Below are positions 51,801-61,300 of a DNA stretch of 64,000 bases, in pieces. The stretch comes from Xenopus tropicalis (taxonomy: Eukaryota > Chordata > Amphibia > Anura > Pipidae): the NCBI RefSeq assembly GCF_000004195.4, contig NC_030677.2:104382329-104446328 (forward strand), in the 5' to 3' direction. Both the position numbers and the translations under genes were made by a program. Each line of letters opens with the position of its first letter. Within the stretch, counting starts at the first letter, position 1. The notes beneath the pieces were generated by a model. The model was not told where the DNA came from. It was given only the letters and a program-made list of their open reading frames with translations, and made no database searches.

Positions 51801-53987
51801 AGTATTGGCTAACATGGTTAGTTAAGCAAGCTGAACTAACCTAATAATGTGGTATATTGACTAATGAATGGTTTGTCGGTGAGATTGAGCAGGTTTCCTG
51901 ATTAATTCCAATACACGTTGCATCAAAATGTGATCAGTTAAAACAACTGTTCAGAACCTGTTTCCAAAAATTCACATGAAGTGTTCACGGTTCACCTGAT
52001 ATCCTGTTTCGGCCAGCTTGTGACACATTCATGGTTACAAGGAATTGATGTATAATTGATTAGGATCTTATTTTAGCAACCAAACCAATGATTGTTGCAC
52101 AAGGATTGCCTGTGTTCTACTTCTTTTACTAAATACAGAGGTGGTGGCATATAAATATGTGTATGCATAGAAATGATATGTGACAATCTCACAGGGAAAT
52201 TATTAAACACTTACGTGTATTTTCATAAACCAGTTTAAACTAAGAGCTAAATGACTGTACACATATATTCTAAAACAGTATAAAATAAACAAGTTGTACT
52301 TTCTTTCTTGTCATTGCATTACTGTTGGATATCATTTCATAAGGAAACATTTTTTTTCTTTTAGGGAATTATGTTGGTGTATGATATCACCAATGAAAAA
52401 TCCTTTGACAATATTAAAAACTGGATCAGAAACATTGAAGAAGTACGTATTCATTTTTAGCCTAGAACTGTTATATTTTTTTTTATAGATCTGGACTTCC
52501 TTTTTATTCAAGCACAAGTACCTGTAGCATGATTTGGCAATGGCAATGTGGTTTCTCATTAAAAAGAAAGAATATCGTCTCTCTGCAACAAATCTATTCA
52601 CCTGAAATTCTTGTTCCAGCAGAAAGTATGTTCTGTAGAGAGCTTGGCACAGGTTTATGCAAGTGTGCCACATACCTGATAAAGCAGGTGCACACAGGTC
52701 CTGGCTGGGATTCGCAAGAGGCCCTGGCATTTCAAGTACACAGAGGCCCAAACAGTCCCCCACCAGTCCACTAAATAGTGACTGTCTGTGGCACCTTACA
52801 GCAACCCCTCTGGCATCTGCCAGAATCTACAGCCAATTTGGGGGCAGGTGCATATAAGAGAAGTATCATGGGCATATTTGCTTTTGTCTTGACTGATCAT
52901 ATTTATTTTTAGTGGGGAGAAAAGCAGTGTACCTTTATATATGTTATAGATAGTGGAATATTTCTATTTTTAATTATAATTCAAACAAACAAAATTCTCT
53001 CTTCACCAGCATCTGGTTTGCACTTTTCCGCACTAATAATTTTTTTTTTTTTTTATTGATAGCTCTACAAAGAGAAAGCAAATAAGTGAATTATGTTGGA
53101 CATTAAATTGGTCTCACATGCCAATTTGGTCATGTGCTCCCAACTCAAGCATAGCATGGTCCAAATGTGGGCCCATAATGGCCATTGTCTATATTTTTGG
53201 CAGTTTGGGGATCAGAAGGGCCTTTCATTTTACCAGTTTAGTTTGTTTGAATGACTGGGATACAAGGAAGGAAGGAAGGAAGGCTGTTCTCCCAGTTACC
53301 ATATATACTGGGCCAATGTGATCACTAGCCAAACAGATTTTTCCTACATTATTATCATCATCATGTATTTATAAAGCACCAACATATTCCACAATGTTTT
53401 ACAATATACATTGAACAGATTTACATACAAAACAGCCAATAACTAATAAAAGAGGTAAAGATGGCTCTGGTGATCTTTGTATGACCAGCATGTATGATGT
53501 ATGACCATCTGTCAGACTTTTGATTGCATGACAAGCCACTTTGACTTCAAAGCGTGATAGGAAAACTAATGTTTGATACCATCATACTATTCTGACTGAC
53601 AAGTTCTCGATGCAAATATAAACCTTTACACTCTTTGCCTTCCAGCATGCATCCTCTGATGTTGAGAAAATGATCCTAGGAAACAAATGTGATGTGAATG
53701 AAAAGCGACAAGTTTCCAAAGAGAAGGGTGAAAAGGTAAGAGTTATTTAACAGTTTTGGTGTTCTGATATCTGAGCTTAAAACCCATTAAGCTGTGAATA
53801 GGTAAACGAGCTATGAGGTCCTGTTTGGGTACATTTAAAAATATATGAAAAATAAGTTTCCAAATGCTTTATAACAATAACCAATCTTTAGCCCTTTTAA
53901 GTAGAAGAAAACTCTGAGCATTACTCTGCCAGGGCATAAAAATAGTGCATATCCACTCGCCAATCATCCCCCCCCCAAAAAAATATA

Positions 53988-54043
<56 letters not shown>

Positions 54044-57000
54044 TATTTGGCTGGTGTCACATGTGCTTAATGTAAGTGCTCCTGTAGTCCAAATTAGACT
54101 TGACATATTAAAGGAAGAATGAAGAGAGGAATGATGTTGTCAGTGGGATATATGTGCAAGGATATTCAGGGCAGGGTCATGTTAATACATGTTAACAGTT
54201 TTGCATAAAATAAATATGGTGTTGGGCAATGGGAAAGGCTGAGCAATTGTTTCTCAGTTTCCTTGGACTTTAATTTAAGTATTAACCTCAGGAAAATAGA
54301 ATCTGGTGCATTTTTTTGTTCATATAGTTTAGAATATTACCCAGTATGTAGTAAGGTGAATATTGAAAGAATGAGGCTAAAGGATAGAGACATAAGAATG
54401 TGGTGCATTTGTTTAAAATATTTAGAGAAAATATAGAAGCATATCCATTACCAATTTTTTTTTTTCTGCCTCAAATAACTTCAATAGCCAGCACAAAACA
54501 GCATGCACTCGTCGGACTCCAGGACAGCGGATAAAAATTCAAAAAAGCTTTATTAAGGATAAAAACCTAACGGTTAGGTTTTTATCCTTAATAAAGCTTT
54601 TTTGAAATTTTATCCGCTGTCCTGGAGTCCGATGAGTGCATGCTGTTTTGTGCTGGCTATTGAAGTTGAATCTCCCCATGCTGCGGGTCTGGGGCATGGC
54701 ACCCGGGCCACCAAAAGGAAGTGGTGAGTGAGCATCCTGCATTTTGAACTTACATATGAGCATAAATTCCCCAGAACAAAGAGAGAAAAAAGTGATAAGC
54801 GAAAGGTTTGCGGCATAAGCACCCGAACCTACTAATTAACTGGGTGAGCGCGAGCGCTAATTGAAATATAAATCAGTTTTTTTTTATCTGTAGTGGGAAG
54901 GACTGTGAGCCCCCGAACAAGCAAATAGTACAGTGCCTCAAATAACTAGCAATATCACTGTTTGTATTTCAGCTGGCCCTTGAATATGGAATTAAGTTCA
55001 TGGAGACAAGTGCAAAGGCAAATATCAATGTGGAAAATGTAAGTAGACTGAACGTGCTTAATTCAGTAAGCGGGGAGAGTAATGTTCATTGGTAGACACC
55101 CTTAAAGGAACAGTAACACCAAAAAAATTCAAGTGTATGTACTGCTGCTCTGCACTGGTACAACTGGTGAGTTTGCCTCAGAAACACTACTATGGTTTAT
55201 ATAAAGAATGCAGCTGTGTAGCCATGGGGGCAGCCATTCAAAGGAGAAAAGGCACAGGCACTTAGCAGATAACAGAAACACTATTGTATTCTACAGAGCT
55301 TATCCGTTATCTGCTATGTAACCTGTGCCTTTTCTCCTTTTTTCCAGCTTGAATGGCTGCCCCCATGGCTACACAGCAGCTTATTTATATAAACTATAGT
55401 AGAGTTACTGTAGCAAACACACAACTTTTACCAGTGCAGGGCAACAGTACATTATATTTCTTTTACTTTAAAACTCTTAAATTTTTTGGTGTTACTGTTC
55501 CCTTAACAATCAAAACAGGTTAAAGTGAAGAGTGGTCAGCAAACAATATAGTCATAGGTTTTCTATAGTCAAAAAGGCAGTGGGTGTTTTATAGAAGTCC
55601 GAGCATTTTTCTGCAACTTTCCATATTCTTTCGTATCGGCAAAAAAAAAAGAAAAATCTGTAGTGCTGTGTAGTGAGAAAAAACCACGCAACATGGTACT
55701 GTACCCTGTGCCTGATGGCTCTTCATTGATGCAATCATTACCCAGCACTATAGGACAACCAATGGGGCACCAGAAAACGCCGGGATATTTTTTGGGGTAG
55801 AATGTTAACTCCCAATATTTATAACAACCCTTCCATATGGCCTTTTTGTTGTCTGTTTTGCCTTTTTAACCCTTTGTGCAATGGACTTAGTAACAGTTCC
55901 ACATGTCAAAATAGAGCCCTGAAACATAGAATCTATAGTGTTGGTATGATACTTTTATGCGGACACAATAGTAGTTCCAAAATGGAGGCCCAAAGCTGCA
56001 TCTAAGTGGGTCCAGGTTATGGTAAGATTTGTGGAATACCTATGCAAGTGTATGTATGAATATGAGTTTAGGGGGCCGTAACCAGAAATAATAACCTATA
56101 TGTGTCTGATCTTTGTGTGTTGTGATTTATGTATGTATTTATTCCTGGAGAATCTAAAATAAATTTTTGTATGTTTTTAAGAAACCTCCACTTTTACTTC
56201 ATGTTTGGGGTCAGTGTTTTGCCAGTGTTTTCATCTTTCTATATAGAGATACAAAGGGGCACATTTACTAACCCACGAACGGGCCGAATGCGTCCGATTG
56301 CGTTTTTTCCGTAATGATCGGTATTTTGCAATTTTTCTGAAAATTGACGCAACTTTTTCATAGCCATTCCGAATGTTGCGCAAAATGTTGCGATTTTTTC
56401 GTAGCCTTACGACTTGCGCGAAAAGTCGCGACTTTTTCGCAGCTTTCGCGCCGAGTACGAAAGATTCAGATTCATTCAAGCTTCAGCATGGTGACTTTTC
56501 TTGGGCCAGGTTGGAGCTGCAGGGTGCCATTGAGTCCTATGGGAGGCTTCCAAAATCATGCTAAGTCTGAAAGTTTCGCCCGCCGCTTACGAGCGCTCAA
56601 TACGAAAAAGTCGCGACAAGATACGAGCGAATCGTAATGGCTACGAAAAACTCTCGTTTTTTCGCGCAAGTCGTAATGGTTACGAAAAAGTTGCGACAAT
56701 TTCCGAAAAGTCGTAAAGGCGACTAAAAAATCGCAAAAAATACGAAAAAGTCGCAAAATGTTCGTTTTCCAGTCGGAATTTTTCCAATTCGAATTCGTGT
56801 CTTAGTAAATCAGCCCCAAAGAGTGTTTATTGTTGTCTAGTACTTGTACTATATAGGCAAGAGATTAAAGGAATCACCCACTCATAGTATTGCTTTTGAT
56901 ATCAAGTTCTTCTATCTTTTCACAGGCATTTTTTACATTGGCAAGAGACATCAAAGCAAAAATGGATAAGAGGATGGTAAGTATAAGTATTTAATGGCTG

Positions 57001-59419
57001 CTTTGTGCTCCTGTGCCAGATATTGGTACTAAAAAGCAGGTATTTAACACTTAATTTCCCACACTGGTCTGGGTTTCATAGCTTGTTCTTCCCTTTATTC
57101 TAATGAGGGTTGGAGTAGAACTTCATAGACTGGTATGATCAAAGAGAGCAAGCATTTTGCCTCAACTTGCTATTGATTTAACAAGCTACTGCTTGTTGAT
57201 ACTATAGCTCCTTATTATAAAGGCTGTAATAGATGCTTGCTTCATGAGATTTGATTGCTTACTAATATGTATCACAGGTCCTCCATTTTGGGAGTTTGAT
57301 TATCTAACATTCTAACACAACACTAAGGGCTGTGGCACACAGGGAGATTAGGTGCCCGAGACACATCTCGATTTTCGCCAGCGACTAATCTCCCCGAAAT
57401 GCCATCCCACCGGTGAAAATGTCGAAGGGATGGCATATGCGGCGCCGCGATTTCACCAAAATCGCAGAAGTTGCCTTGAGAGGAAACTTCCGCGATGCTG
57501 CCCGAACTGAATCCCAAAAAAATCACATGACTTTTTGTCATGTTAACACGGAAGTGGAAAATTTTTCCCTGCCGCACGAGGATGTTCAACTTTATGTAAA
57601 CTTTTACTATGTTGTAGAAGGACCTAGTCTGGTGTTTTTTATTAATGTGTTCCCAATTATTAGCTTTTCTATTGTGCCTCTTTCCAGCCTGCAACTGATA
57701 CTGCTGTCTGGTTGTCAGGGTCACTGACCCCATCATCAAAAGCAAGATTGATTATGAGCCACCATATTTTGCATTGTTTGTCTTTCTATTCAGTCCCTTT
57801 TATTATCTTCCATTCTGACTTCCAAATTGCTACCAGAATGTTAGGGTATTTGTGTCCTTGTAACAAGACAGCGTTTAAATTCCAAGCCTGTTAACTGGGC
57901 AACAAAAAATTTATATAACTCTAAAAACATGACAATGTTGAACAATTGCAATTCACTTTAGAATTATACTATCTTCACTATACTAAATGTTAATTTTTAA
58001 GGTAAGACATAGAAGAAAGAAGGTCCTTGAAATTTACAACATAACCAAATCTGGTTACCAATATATTTTAGCAGAAAATAATCTGATGTCAGCCTTAACC
58101 TGCACAGGTCTGATGGATAGATTTAGATGGTTAGAGTAAAGCTGGCCATACACGCACCGATAATATCGTACGAATCGTTTCATACAATATTCGGTGCGTG
58201 TATGGCAAGTCGGCAAGTCGGCGAGTCGACCGATATCGCAGGAAACTTCTGATATCGGTCGACTCGCCGATCGGGCCAGTTAAAAGATTTTGATCGGGCG
58301 CCATAGAAGGCGCCTGACCAAAATCTGCCTTCAGCGCTGAATCGGCAGAAGGAGGTAGAAATCCTATTGTTTCTACCTCCTTATCTGCCTGTTTCAGCCC
58401 TGAAGGTTAGTGGCGGATCTGACTATCTTTCGTGCGACCGATGGTCGCACGAAAGATAGTCAGATCTCCACGTGTGTGGCCACCTTAAGGCATGGCTACT
58501 AGCACAACTAATTACATAGTATCCATGTGTACCTCTTTGCTATACAGGCAGTCGGCAAGTGTGCAGCACCACCTAGTGGTCATTTATTTTATTCTGACCA
58601 TCACTTTTCAATTTTTTTTATAAACAACAACTGTAGTACTGTTTTAGCCAGTTGCAAAAATAAAAAAAAACTACAAATACAAAAGTAGTGTAGAAGTGAT
58701 ACCAATATTGGCTAACCATTAGTAGAGGTAGTAGTAGGGAGACAGGACACTGCAGGGTTAAACTGCAAAGGTGCAATTTATTACACTACATGTGTCGAGC
58801 TTCACAAGCCCTTTATCAAGTGAGTATATTGGCTAACCAGACTGAATCCAGACCCCTGGACTATTTACAACCCATCCTAATAAACATTACTTTTATTATC
58901 TTCACCAGTTATCTCTATCTGTAACTTCCTTACTTATTGCTCGTGAACACTTCCCTCTGCTCTATATGTTGTGCCATTCCAGCTTTCATTTGTATTTTCC
59001 CTGACTTTGGGGCCTTAGAGCTTAGAAGTCTGCAATGTTTTTATTCTATTCTACAATATTTTTGTATTTGTGTTTTTTATTTTCTTTACAAGACATTCCT
59101 CTGTGACAGCTGTTTCTTTGAAACATTTATACATTAATGAGAATAGTGTTATTGCTAATGATCATTAAATGAATAAGTGGTTCGTTCCAGTTATGTAGGA
59201 AATCTTGTTCGACCGTGTGAATGAAGTCCTATATGAGCCAGGGAGAGCATCAGTGCAGTAAAATGACTTGTGTTTTGCAGAGGTTTGTAACAATGTTCAC
59301 ATTAGCTGTATATGTTTATATTTCAGGAGGGGAACAGCCCTCAAGGCAGTAACCAAGGAGTCAAAATCACCCAAGACCAGCAAAAGAAGAGCAGTTTTTT
59401 CCGATGTGTCCTTCTGTGA
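36738..59419 (+). CDS. rab8a: Rab8A small GTPase, complete (8 coding exons)
   Basis: Rab8A is a Ras-superfamily GTPase that cycles between cytosol and membranes and drives exocytic traffic from the trans-Golgi and recycling endosomes, including to primary cilia and the apical surface. Eight exons of 124, 61, 61, 78, 90, 66, 51 and 93 bp join to 207 codons plus stop, the length of human RAB8A. Visible motifs are the P-loop GDSGVGKT (15-22), switch I around STIGIDF (Thr40), switch II DTAGQE (63-68, catalytic Gln67), NKCD (121-124), SAK (151-153) and C-terminal CVLL (Cys204) for geranylgeranylation. Thr72 and Ser111, kinase-targeted in mammals, are conserved. RAB8B is less likely because the tail [14 protein letters not shown] is RAB8A-type. 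Intron 1 is 10.5 kb and full of MITEs. Confidence 0.98.
37945..38252. mobile_element. Family B MITE (TA-flanked)
   Basis: CAGGTATGGAATCCCTTATC at the left and GGATAACAGGTCCCATACAG at the right, flanked by TA, in rab8a intron 1. AATAATAAAACAGTG and AAGGTATGGTGATCCAAATT are family-typical. Confidence 0.8.
39653..39977. mobile_element. Family B MITE, best preserved copy
   Basis: CAGGTATCGGACCCCTTATC and GGATAACGGGTCCTATACCTG form clean TIRs flanked by TA. The second-layer repeats CCGGAAACCCGTTATCC and GGATAACGGGTCC extend the stem. This copy could serve as the local reference for the family. Confidence 0.85.
41318..41500. repeat. Decayed foldback related to 11030-11160 and 34068
   Basis: GGCTGATGACACACAGGA, TCTGCACTGACAGGCATTGC and GGATTTTGCAGAAA recall the 34-kb foldback and the block at 11080 (ACTGACAGACATTGCATCAG). 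Ends undefined. Confidence 0.4.
42934..43462. mobile_element. TA-flanked DNA element (copy 2)
   Basis: CTGTATATACTCGAGTATAA and TTATACTCGAGTATATACGG, flanked by TA (42932-42933, 43463-43464). It is 529 bp. It shares CAGCACCCAAAATGTGCT-type subterminal hairpins and the final 150 bp with copy 1 at 13327-14872, without the nested MITE. Confidence 0.85.
43556..44392. mobile_element. Family E MITE split by a family F MITE
   Basis: Left part 43556-43655 starts TTAAAGGAGTGGTTCACCTC and includes CTAGCAACTTTGCAATTGGT. The right part 44117-44392 contains GACCCTAGCAATCAGATAGC. Both match the family E copy at 29808-30204 in inverse orientation. The right TIR is missing, and a family B element begins at about 44393. 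Confidence 0.6.
43656..44116 (+). mobile_element. TTAA-flanked MITE (family F), copy 2, nested
   Basis: TTAAAGGAGAAGGAAAGTCA at the left and CCTTTCCTTCTCCTTTAA at the right with TTAA target duplication. The interior matches 32977-33395 reversed. Confidence 0.85.
44395..44875. repeat. Family B MITE interrupted by about 240 bp
   Basis: Family B sequence runs from ACCCGTTATCCAGAAAGCTC to AAAACAATCCTGTTA (about 44585), then resumes at TTTTCTAGTAGACTTGAGGT ATGGAGATC (about 44830). The 240 bp between (44586-44828) is foreign to the family. The right TIR is lost. Confidence 0.6.
45828..46095. repeat. Decayed family B MITE
   Basis: TTGGATCTGTTATCCTGAAA, GTAATAATAAAACAATGCCT and CAATTCTATTGGGTTAATGA follow family B order with heavy divergence. 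Confidence 0.6.
46638..46847. mobile_element. Foldback MITE with about 37-bp TIRs
   Basis: ACATACCTGATTCCACAGAT TGAAAGAAAACCATGATA pairs with TATCATGGTTTCTTTCAGTC TGTGGAATCAAGTATGT. The 210-bp element is unlike the other families in this window. The target duplication was not identified. Confidence 0.75.
47348..47408 (+). CDS. rab8a: rab8a exon 2
   Basis: This 61-bp exon lies between TTCACAG and GTAAGC. It encodes (G)[19 protein letters not shown] and two bases of Trp62, covering switch I and the interswitch strand. Confidence 0.97.
47512..47860. repeat. Truncated TTAA-type MITE
   Basis: TTAAAGGAGAACTATACACC (left TIR type common in frogs) opens the sequence, continuing through CCAGTGTAGTCACCAGTGAC, but no matching right TIR is seen. 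It starts about 105 bp after rab8a exon 2. Confidence 0.5.
48498..48714. mobile_element. TAA-type MITE, family D
   Basis: GGCCCCCATACACGGGTCGA and GTGTATGGGCACCT ends, flanked by TAA and TTA. Strong internal hairpins include GCTGCCGATATCGGTCCCTT..CGATTCGGCAGC and GATCCGCTCGCTTGGCGA /TCGCCAAGCGAGCGGATC. It occupies rab8a intron 2. Confidence 0.8.
48853..49148. mobile_element. TAA-flanked long foldback MITE (family G)
   Basis: GGGCTGTGACACACGGGAAG at the left and CCCCGTGTGTCACAGCCC at the right, with TAA on both sides (48850-48852, 49149-49151). Nearly the whole 296 bp folds back: GAAATGCCATCCCACTGGCT pairs with AGCCAGTGGGATGGCATTTC, and inner GGTGGGATGGCATACGTG with ACGTATGCCATCCCACC. PIF/Harbinger-like by TSD. 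Confidence 0.85.
49695..50147. repeat. Composite of an older MITE and a truncated family D MITE
   Basis: 49695-49880 (GTGACTTGTGCTGATACACT, AGCTGCAAGTTGGAGTGATA TCACCCCCCTCCC) is one repeat type. At about 49888 it abuts AAGCGAGCGGATCCTCTCCC, and the rest to GTGTATGGCCACCTTTA is family D, including GGGGCCGCATCAACGAGCCG. The left end of the family D copy is missing. A short related fragment lies at 28258-28320. Confidence 0.6.
50526..50586 (+). CDS. rab8a: rab8a exon 3
   Basis: This 61-bp exon lies between ATTCTAG and GTAAGT. It encodes (W)[20 protein letters not shown], the switch II region with catalytic Gln67 and Thr72. Confidence 0.98.
52365..52442 (+). CDS. rab8a: rab8a exon 4
   Basis: This 78-bp exon lies between TCTTTTAG and GTACGT. 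It encodes [20 protein letters not shown] then IRNIEE, residues 83-108. The GTACGT donor is slightly atypical but keeps GT and the +5 G. Confidence 0.97.
52695..52862 (-). repeat. Dispersed repeat family A (copy 5, inverted)
   Basis: Reverse-complement copy in rab8a intron 4. It reads GAGGCCCTGGCATTTCAAGT, AGAGGCCCAAACAGTCCCCC and TAGTGACTGTCTGTGGCACC on the + strand and extends further at the far side (CTCTGGCATCTGCCAGAATC) than most other copies. Confidence 0.6.
53646..53735 (+). CDS. rab8a: rab8a exon 5
   Basis: This 90-bp exon lies between CTTCCAG and GTAAGA. It encodes [20 protein letters not shown] then [10 protein letters not shown] (109-138), with the guanine-specificity motif NKCD and Ser111. 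Confidence 0.98.
53982..54037. repeat. (AT)n microsatellite
   Basis: About 27 AT steps with one interruption, preceded by a C9 and an A-rich run, in rab8a intron 5. Confidence 0.9.
54477..54667. repeat. 191-bp near-perfect palindrome
   Basis: Arms of 95 bp flank a single central base (54572). By reading I see two mismatches (near 54514 and 54538). Central AAAACCTAAC / GTTAGGTTTT. The outer four bases of the left arm belong to the target duplication. Confidence 0.88.
54481..54933. mobile_element. 453-bp insertion with 14-bp target duplication
   Basis: TGCCTCAAATAACT occurs exactly at 54467-54480 and 54934-54947, bracketing this segment. A duplication this long suggests retrotransposition by target-primed reverse transcription rather than a cut-and-paste element. 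The first 190 bp is a near-perfect palindrome. The remainder is single-copy in the window and ends ACAAGCAAATAGTACAG. I see no open frame of note and cannot assign a family. Confidence 0.7.
54973..55038 (+). CDS. rab8a: rab8a exon 6
   Basis: This 66-bp exon lies between TATTTCAG and GTAAGT. It encodes [20 protein letters not shown] then EN (139-160), with the SAK motif. A 453-bp insertion with a target duplication ends 39 bp before this exon. Confidence 0.98.
55106..55502. mobile_element. TTAA-flanked MITE (AGGAACAGTAACACC type)
   Basis: AGGAACAGTAACACCAAAAA and TTTTTTGGTGTTACTGTTCCC with TTAA at 55102-55105 and 55503-55506. Long internal inverted repeats (CTGTGTAGCCATGGGGGCAG and CTGCCCCCATGGCTACACAG) make it a foldback. 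Located in rab8a intron 6. Confidence 0.88.
56256..56817. mobile_element. CpG-dense 560-bp foldback-type element
   Basis: Ends GGGGCACATTTACTAACCCA CGAAC and GAATTCGTGTCTTAGTAAAT CAGCCCC are imperfect TIRs. The interior is crowded with CG dinucleotides in a repeating TACGAAAAAGTCGCGA style on both strands, flanking a non-repetitive centre (56460-56570). It lies in rab8a intron 6, ending about 110 bp before exon 7. Confidence 0.7.
56926..56976 (+). CDS. rab8a: rab8a exon 7
   Basis: This 51-bp exon lies between TTTCACAG and GTAAGT. It encodes [17 protein letters not shown] (161-177), the last GTPase-domain helix. Human RAB8A ends this segment KKL, so RM is a small difference. Confidence 0.96.
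57327..57506. repeat. Truncated family G MITE
   Basis: After TAA, GGGCTGTGGCACACAGGGAG ATTAG through GGATGGCATATGCGGCGCCG to AACTTCCGCGATG match the left two thirds of 48853-49148. The right TIR is absent. Confidence 0.7.
58140..58485. mobile_element. TAA-flanked multi-hairpin MITE (family D, complete)
   Basis: AGCTGGCCATACACG and CGTGTGTGGCCACCT ends with TAA on both sides (58137-58139, 58486-58488). Four hairpins in series: ATCGTACGAATCGTTTCATA region, CGAGTCGACCGATATC with GATATCGGTCGACTCG, AAGGAGGTAGAAA with TTTCTACCTCCTT, and CTATCTTTCGTGCGACC with GGTCGCACGAAAGATAG. Confidence 0.85.
59327..59419 (+). CDS. rab8a: rab8a exon 8 (coding part)
   Basis: After a TATTTCAG acceptor the exon encodes [20 protein letters not shown] then [10 protein letters not shown] and TGA. 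This is the hypervariable tail with basic residues before the single prenylated Cys204. Confidence 0.98.
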   Translation, partial: EGNSPQGSNQGVKITQDQQKKSSFFRCVLL

Positions 59420-59843
59420 GGGATACTGCCTTATTGGAGTGCTTTGCTCCATCAAACTGGACTGTGCCTGTATCTTAATTCCTATTGTCTTTGCAGACAT
59501 AAAAACTTAAACAAGCAGCTCTACCGCGTTCCAGTTACCAAAATAAGAGTAACTGTTTCACCTAGTGGATCTGGAACATGCTCTTAGTATGTACATTTTT
59601 TCTCTTCTTCTTTTTTTTCCCCTTCTTCTCACTTTTGTTTGGATGAAGGTAACCACCGGACTTTCATTTTCCTAATTTTTTTTAAAGTATATATTTACCA
59701 ATAAATTTCCAGTCAAGTTTCAAATATCAGGTTTTGATTTGAAACTTATTGGTGACTCTTCCAAAATTTCACCTGGAGCCATATCTTACAAGTATAGGTT
59801 TTTCATTAACCTCAGAATGTATGACCCTTTATAGCTGGGTGCA

Positions 59844-59878
<35 letters not shown>

Positions 59879-61300
59879 GATATATAACATATAGATACAC
59901 AAATACAAGTTTGTGCTTTGTAGAGATATTACACACCCATGCATACACCCAACCTGTATGCATATATGTGCACCTTTAAATTACATTCCAAAATAAGTCT
60001 TCCATTTCCAACCTATTGGCAGACATCAAAATATTTTTCCTTAATTTAATGAGCAGTCTTAGGTTTCTATAATATATTTAAATGCAAAAGGAAACTGTAA
60101 GCCAATATAAGTTATGCTGCCTCTATTTTTGTCATCCAATCACCACAGGCCTCATTTTGAAGCACAGCCTGTTGCCTCTGCTAGACATAAGTTCATACGG
60201 TGTTACATTTCCACTCAGTGATGCATTGTTCTTTGTTAGGGACTTCATCATTTCGGGCAGTTCAACATACAGACTGTATCATTTTCCTATTAGTATACAC
60301 TAGCTTTTACTGCAGGACTTCCTGCCCTTCTAGTGCTGTTTTTTTTTTTTTGACTGTGAAGTTCCTATTGGATAGCCAATGGATACTGGTGGGGTTACTG
60401 GTGTTTACTTAAAAATGTAGGGGGTCAGGAGGAAGTTTTCTGCAGTAATACCTAGTAGAGTCATAGGAATTATTATTGGCAAAACATTGCGTTCAGAATT
60501 AAAATAGATTACTACTTTGAATCTGAAAGAGCATTCTGCCATTTTTTTTGTTGCCGAGACTTGTATGTTTTCATATTGTATTTGTACATGTACTTTTGTA
60601 AATGCTCTGCATAATCTTACTTATTAGATATGACCAACCACTGAACATATTGTACAAGTCTTTTGTAGAACGTCTCCGGTGAGACTTACTGATTGGGTAT
60701 GGGACTGTTGGCTGCTTATTCATTAGTACTGTGATATGTTATAATTTCCATCCCTGGCTTATCATACATATTGCATATTGTAGTTAAGGGCAATAACGCA
60801 TTAATTGTTTGCATTTTTGAACTGTATGTTCCATAAATTTACCATAGGTGACATAGAAGCACATTTGTGAATTAGATTCTTAAAGTGGTCTTTAATTACT
60901 AACATCTTCGCTAAATTCTACTATTGCAGTTACCCATGAGCACCAAGTTGGCAAGACAACCAGTGTTCAACGTTTGAAACTAAATACACCTATGATTTCA
61001 TTTTCTACGTGTAACTGCACTAGGGTAATTCAGCACTTATTTTAGTAAACTAGCTTTATTGGGGCAAATTTACTTACATATGTGCAGTTTTGGCACCTCT
61101 TGTTAGTACATTGGCCACGTTGTCTTAAGATCTTAGGTTGTATCACCAAAGAATGGAATGTATGGCTTGCAGTTCATTGGGTCTCATCATACATGTAAAG
61201 GTATTCGGTTATTCAAATTTAGCACTCCAATAAAATCTGCACACCATCTTCTGCAAATAGAAATACACATATACATTTTCCTTAGTTAATAAAGGGGTTC
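59420..61300 (+). terminator. rab8a: rab8a 3' UTR with candidate poly(A) signals
   Basis: The sequence after the stop contains AATAAA at 59700-59705 (UTR of about 300 bases), 61229-61234 and 61288-61293 (UTR of about 1.9 kb). Mammalian RAB8A has a UTR over 1 kb, so the distal pair is plausible, with the proximal site as an alternative. An (AT)n run sits at 59851-59878. The true end cannot be fixed without transcripts. Confidence 0.5.
59851..59878. repeat. (AT)n in the rab8a 3' UTR
   Basis: About 14 AT steps. If the distal poly(A) site is used this lies in the mRNA. Confidence 0.85.

Noticed and set aside
56231..56756. Overlapping open frames up to about 97 residues on both strands
   Set aside because: They arise from the inverted-repeat, CpG-rich repeat composition (TACGAAAAAGTCGC). 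Arg/Lys/Phe patterns repeat on both strands.
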